Shown piece by piece: positions 19,763 to 22,414 of a stretch of 22,414 nt of DNA; the stretch's first letter is position 1, and every line of letters begins with the position of its first letter. Origin of the DNA: Roseivirga sp. UBA6061 (GTDB lineage: Bacteria > Bacteroidota > Bacteroidia > Cytophagales > Cyclobacteriaceae); NCBI GenBank assembly GCA_002427745.1, contig DIYF01000167.1, positions 2,251 through 24,664 on the forward strand, in the 5' to 3' direction. A program made the translations under genes and the position numbers. The notes beneath the pieces are model-generated. The model ran no database searches and was not told the DNA's origin. It saw only the letters and a program-made list of their open reading frames with translations.

Positions 19763-20950
19763 TTAGTATCGGGATCTTCTTCTTAAGAACTGAACTCCGA
19801 AACCATAGGGCGTCATGGTCAGGGCACGCTCGCTGTACTTTTTGTTCAGAGCGAAGTAGCTGAAAACCCGAATGCCCCAATTGATTTTCTGAGGGTAGAA
19901 GGTCAGTCCCATATTCATATTGAGCAAACCATCCGGGTATTCTAACAGAGCGCTGTTGCCCAGATCATCGTCAAGTACGGATTGATAGTAAAGCCCCATA
20001 TCCAGCTCTCTGTTTTGCAAGCCCAGCTCTCCCAGGTCATAAGACAGCCCTGAGGCAATGCCCAGACTTAGCGGCCTGAAAGTTTTCTCTACGCTCAGAA
20101 AGCCCTTATTCTCTGAATCGGATGCATCAGGAAGGTACCTGAAAGATATCCTGTGCTGCTGCAGCGAGAGGTTCAGCTCGTTTCTTAGCCTAAGTCCCTT
20201 TCCCAGTTGAACGCATATCTCATAACCTGCATTCAATCCCCATTGCTGAAGTGAGAGGTCAATCGATGTACCGATATCAGTAAAGTAGATATTATCTCCC
20301 GGGTTGGGCCTTAGGTTGAGGTAGTTCAGGCTAAGCCCCAATAAAGGCCGGAAGCTTACTCGCCTGTCCTGTCGGCTGGCGGAATCATTAGCTGCCCCAA
20401 ACAACCGGAGGCGTTCTGGCTGATCGCCTGGTCTTTTAAATTGATAAGAAGGTATTTCGGTTAACGGCCCAACAATGGTCGCTTGTTCTTCTGACTCTAT
20501 CGTTACGTCAGTCACAGGCATTGCCTCCATTTTGTCTTCTGACTCCTGTCTACTGGTATTCTTAACTTTGCCAGTCAGGACAGCGGTAACATCCTGAAGG
20601 TTCACAAGTTCTGCGGGCTTTTCCTGTACCTGTTTATTGGTATCGGAAATGGAATTGTCTTCAGGGTGGATAGTAACCTGGTTATCTGTCTGTTTGATTG
20701 TTTTATGATCCCCGGTCAATTCCCGGGTAGCAGGTTCCGTATCATTGCTTCCCACCACCAGCCAGGTAGAGACTACGGTCAGCAATAACACAAGCAAACC
20801 CACAGAAAGACGTCTCCATAGTACAGCTCTTCGCGAAGGGGTATTGGCTATACCGCTTTTGATGCTATTCCAGTTCTCCTCTCCCACCGCTGCTTCAAAA
20901 GTTTCGAACTTCGAGGCGAGGGTTTTTCTCAAACGATCATCCGTAGACAT
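19763..20950 (-). CDS. Single-helix membrane protein with beta-barrel-like C-terminus; possible sigma regulator
   Basis: This 395-residue protein has a short N-terminal cytoplasmic-looking part (about 1-44, 'MSTDDRLRKTLASKFETFEAAVGEENW'), one membrane helix (about 47-68), a low-complexity acidic or polar linker (about 70-200), and a C-terminal part of alternating hydrophobic strands with glycine and aromatic turns ('FRPLLGLSLNYLNLRPNP', 'YEICVQLGKGLRLRNELNLSLQQHRISFRYL', 'LGIASGLSYDLGELGL') resembling an outer-membrane barrel. Its gene overlaps the ECF sigma gene upstream by 14 bases, the usual position of an anti-sigma factor. I infer that the N-terminus binds the sigma factor and the rest reads the envelope. 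No zinc anti-sigma motif is seen. Confidence 0.7.
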   Translation of the reverse strand: MSTDDRLRKTLASKFETFEAAVGEENWNSIKSGIANTPSRRAVLWRRLSVGLLVLLLTVVSTWLVVGSNDTEPATRELTGDHKTIKQTDNQVTIHPEDNSISDTNKQVQEKPAELVNLQDVTAVLTGKVKNTSRQESEDKMEAMPVTDVTIESEEQATIVGPLTEIPSYQFKRPGDQPERLRLFGAANDSASRQDRRVSFRPLLGLSLNYLNLRPNPGDNIYFTDIGTSIDLSLQQWGLNAGYEICVQLGKGLRLRNELNLSLQQHRISFRYLPDASDSENKGFLSVEKTFRPLSLGIASGLSYDLGELGLQNRELDMGLYYQSVLDDDLGNSALLEYPDGLLNMNMGLTFYPQKINWGIRVFSYFALNKKYSERALTMTPYGFGVQFLRRRSRY

Positions 20951-21491
20951 GCTTAATCACTTCCGTTTTTTTTAAAAGCTCAATCATTCTTCTTTTCGCC
21001 CGGGTAAGCAGCACCCGGGATGTACTTTCAGCTATTTCGAGCTGATCCGCGATCTCCTTGTGTGAATAGCCTTCAATGACATAGAGATTGAAAACCAATC
21101 TGTAATTGGGCGACAGCTCATGCAGAATACCCAGAATCTCTTCTACACTCATCTGTCCGATGATATCTATGTCATCATCTGTGAATTCAGTACTATCTGA
21201 TTCATCTATGCTGACCATCACCCCGATTCTTTTCTTTTTATAACAGTCGATTGCCACGTTGCAGGTAATGCGACTGGCCCAGGCGAGTACGTTATCTACC
21301 TTTCTGGCTTTATGGATGTTGTGAAAGATGCGGATCATGGCCTCCTGAAACACATCGTTCGCCTCATCCTGATTACTGTTATACCGTAGACAAATACCCA
21401 TTAACCTGCCCTTGAGCAAGTCATACAACTTCCTCTGAGATTTTGAATGCCCTCTGGCACACTTTTCTATGAGATCTGATATATCAGCCAT
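20937..21491 (-). CDS. ECF-type RNA polymerase sigma factor
   Basis: This 184-residue protein has sigma region 2 (about 10-90; 'GRLMGICLRYNSNQDEANDVFQEAMIRIFHNIHKARKVDNVLAWASRITCNVAIDCYKKKR') and region 4 (about 122-176; 'LSPNYRLVFNLYVIEGYSHKEIADQLEIAESTSRVLLTRAKRRMIELLKK'). This is a standard short ECF factor of the Bacteroidota type, without an extension. Region 4 is complete. The gene overlaps the following single-helix membrane protein, a likely cognate regulator, and follows a lipoprotein gene and a strong hairpin on the same strand. Its target genes may include the lipoprotein or envelope genes (inference). Confidence 0.93.
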   Translation of the reverse strand: MADISDLIEKCARGHSKSQRKLYDLLKGRLMGICLRYNSNQDEANDVFQEAMIRIFHNIHKARKVDNVLAWASRITCNVAIDCYKKKRIGVMVSIDESDSTEFTDDDIDIIGQMSVEEILGILHELSPNYRLVFNLYVIEGYSHKEIADQLEIAESTSRVLLTRAKRRMIELLKKTEVIKHVYG

Positions 21492-21499
21492 TCTAAACG

Positions 21500-21531
21500 G
21501 GTATTGCCATAACTAAGGTTATGGCAATACC
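21500..21531. terminator. Perfect 14-bp hairpin between lipoprotein and sigma genes
   Basis: GGTATTGCCATAAC (21500-21513) and GTTATGGCAATACC (21518-21531) pair perfectly around TAAG. It lies 27 bases past the lipoprotein stop and ends eight bases before the sigma start codon. No U-tract follows on the minus strand, so it could terminate, stabilise the upstream mRNA, or restrain sigma translation. Confidence 0.6.
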
Positions 21532-21558
21532 TCCATTACGGTTCGGTATCCTGACGGA

Positions 21559-22314
21559 TCAATTGACTATCTCAATGGTGGCCTCAGAAACCAGATAATG
21601 CCTGAATGCCTGTGGAACCAGACCTCCAAACTCCTTTATATAATCGGGAGAGGAAATAGGCCCCTGATTATATTCCCACTTCACATCAAAGCCCACTTCA
21701 TAAATTATCTTGATGACACCCGGAGTATCAGGGGCATCGATAATGGCGTCAACCTGATTATTAAACAAGTCCAGTGTAGCGCTAAAGTAATTACCCAGGC
21801 CGTCAGGGTAGTCAGAACTCACCAGGTGAAAGCTTATGGCACCATTCGGAAGCAGAGGGTTTGTAAAGGTGGGAACCTGACCACAGAAAAAGTCATTGGC
21901 CAGCAGGTCTTTGGTTATTGACTCGCCTGTTCTCAACCGGATATGATCGAAAGTCGGACCATAATTACAGGGGTTGTCGGTTACCTTTACCTTCACTTCC
22001 ACCAGCCGTTCATTACCATTGGTATCCCGAATGCTCAGATCGAAGCGATCCTCACCATCTTCAAACTCAGCCCCGGGTGTATATTTCAGGAATTTCCCCT
22101 GGACCAAATCATCTGTCAGGCCACGGGCAGGACTCTCGGTTAGTTGAAAGTCACTGGCTGTTCCGCCAATGAGCTTATCCGGGTTAATCAGGAAGGGAGT
22201 ATTGGGGCCTGTCTCCAGCTCCACATGCAATATAGGATGAACATCATCCGAGGCCCTGTTGCAGGAGAGCACCAGGCAAACCAGGGTTAAAAAGGTGAGA
22301 ATTCGAGTTTTCAT
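21559..22314 (-). CDS. Lipoprotein with cadherin/Ig-like segments
   Basis: This 251-residue protein starts with a lipoprotein signal (MKTRILTFLTLVCLVLSC, lipidated C18, followed by NRASDD). The mature part is predicted to be all beta, with two segments that resemble cadherin-like or Big_9-type repeats: 'GKFLKYTPGAEFEDGEDRFDLSIRDTNGNERLVEVKVKV' (about 72-112) and the C-terminal 'PGVIKIIYEVGFDVKWEY...VSEATIEIV' (about 198-250). 'SITKDLLANDFF' (about 132-143) also fits this repeat type. Two cysteines (about 117 and 144) might form a disulfide. It is probably surface or periplasm anchored, with an unknown ligand. It precedes the sigma gene on the same strand by 67 bases. The 100 bases upstream (22315-22414) show no gene. 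Confidence 0.75.
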   Translation of the reverse strand: MKTRILTFLTLVCLVLSCNRASDDVHPILHVELETGPNTPFLINPDKLIGGTASDFQLTESPARGLTDDLVQGKFLKYTPGAEFEDGEDRFDLSIRDTNGNERLVEVKVKVTDNPCNYGPTFDHIRLRTGESITKDLLANDFFCGQVPTFTNPLLPNGAISFHLVSSDYPDGLGNYFSATLDLFNNQVDAIIDAPDTPGVIKIIYEVGFDVKWEYNQGPISSPDYIKEFGGLVPQAFRHYLVSEATIEIVN

Positions 22315-22414
22315 TATTGTTGAGTTTTTGTCTTCTATATATATGACTCAAACTCAGCACAAAACGCTTCACGAATTCATCATTCTTTTGAAAAAAGTTA
22401 TCCGCGATGGGTCC

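Overview
This window looks like chromosomal DNA of a free-living Bacteroidota member, probably Cytophagales or a near relative (inference). The grounds are recurring families typical of that phylum (DUF4199, DUF1684, a membrane-tethered LuxR regulator without a receiver domain, an ECF sigma factor overlapping a one-helix protein with a barrel-like C-terminus), lipoprotein signals ending in Cys, weak Shine-Dalgarno sequences, and several promoter-like TAnnTTTG (-7) elements. No rRNA, tRNA, CRISPR array, transposase or integrase was seen.

Layout. (1) 1-3021, minus strand: a six-gene run reading leftwards from a membrane-tethered LuxR regulator through a DUF4199 membrane protein, a second small membrane protein, a WD40 beta-propeller and a VOC/glyoxalase-like protein to a DUF1684 protein cut by the window edge. 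Several junctions overlap. (2) 3248-5855: a complete ECF42-type module, made of a sigma factor with a C-terminal TPR-like extension, a divergent DoxX membrane protein, and a convergent YCII/DGPF plus SRPBCC gene pair. (3) 5931-13765: an accessory region with all genes on the plus strand, by eye more A+T-rich than its flanks. It holds a SUKH-type orphan immunity protein, a lipoprotein sulfatase, a Crp/Fnr regulator, a secreted helical-repeat protein, a RibD/DHFR-like reductase, a second Crp/Fnr regulator, a DinB-fold protein, a small membrane protein and an Imm33/DUF2185 immunity-like protein. Four of its intergenic gaps carry related hairpin repeats, and three of those also carry a second conserved block, so the region resembles a set of repeat-separated cassettes. 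(4) 13901-18267: a MocR (GntR-aminotransferase) regulator facing a tight five-gene run (VOC, FMN-binding split barrel, DJ-1/PfpI, OsmC, GNAT), with an operator-like set of repeats in the gap. This looks like a stress or detoxification operon. (5) 18524-22314: a secreted von Willebrand A protein, then on the minus strand a lipoprotein with cadherin/Ig-like segments, an ECF sigma factor, and an overlapping membrane protein that may act as its regulator.

The most unusual part is region 3. A 129-bp segment occurs twice with three transitions. A shorter relative of it occurs a third time, and the differences between copies look like those of a protein-coding sequence. The copy before the first Crp/Fnr gene runs into that gene in frame where its start codon should be. 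The two immunity-type genes both follow the double-hairpin form of the repeat. The island may be an immunity and accessory gene collection built by recombination at these repeats, but that is inference from one window.
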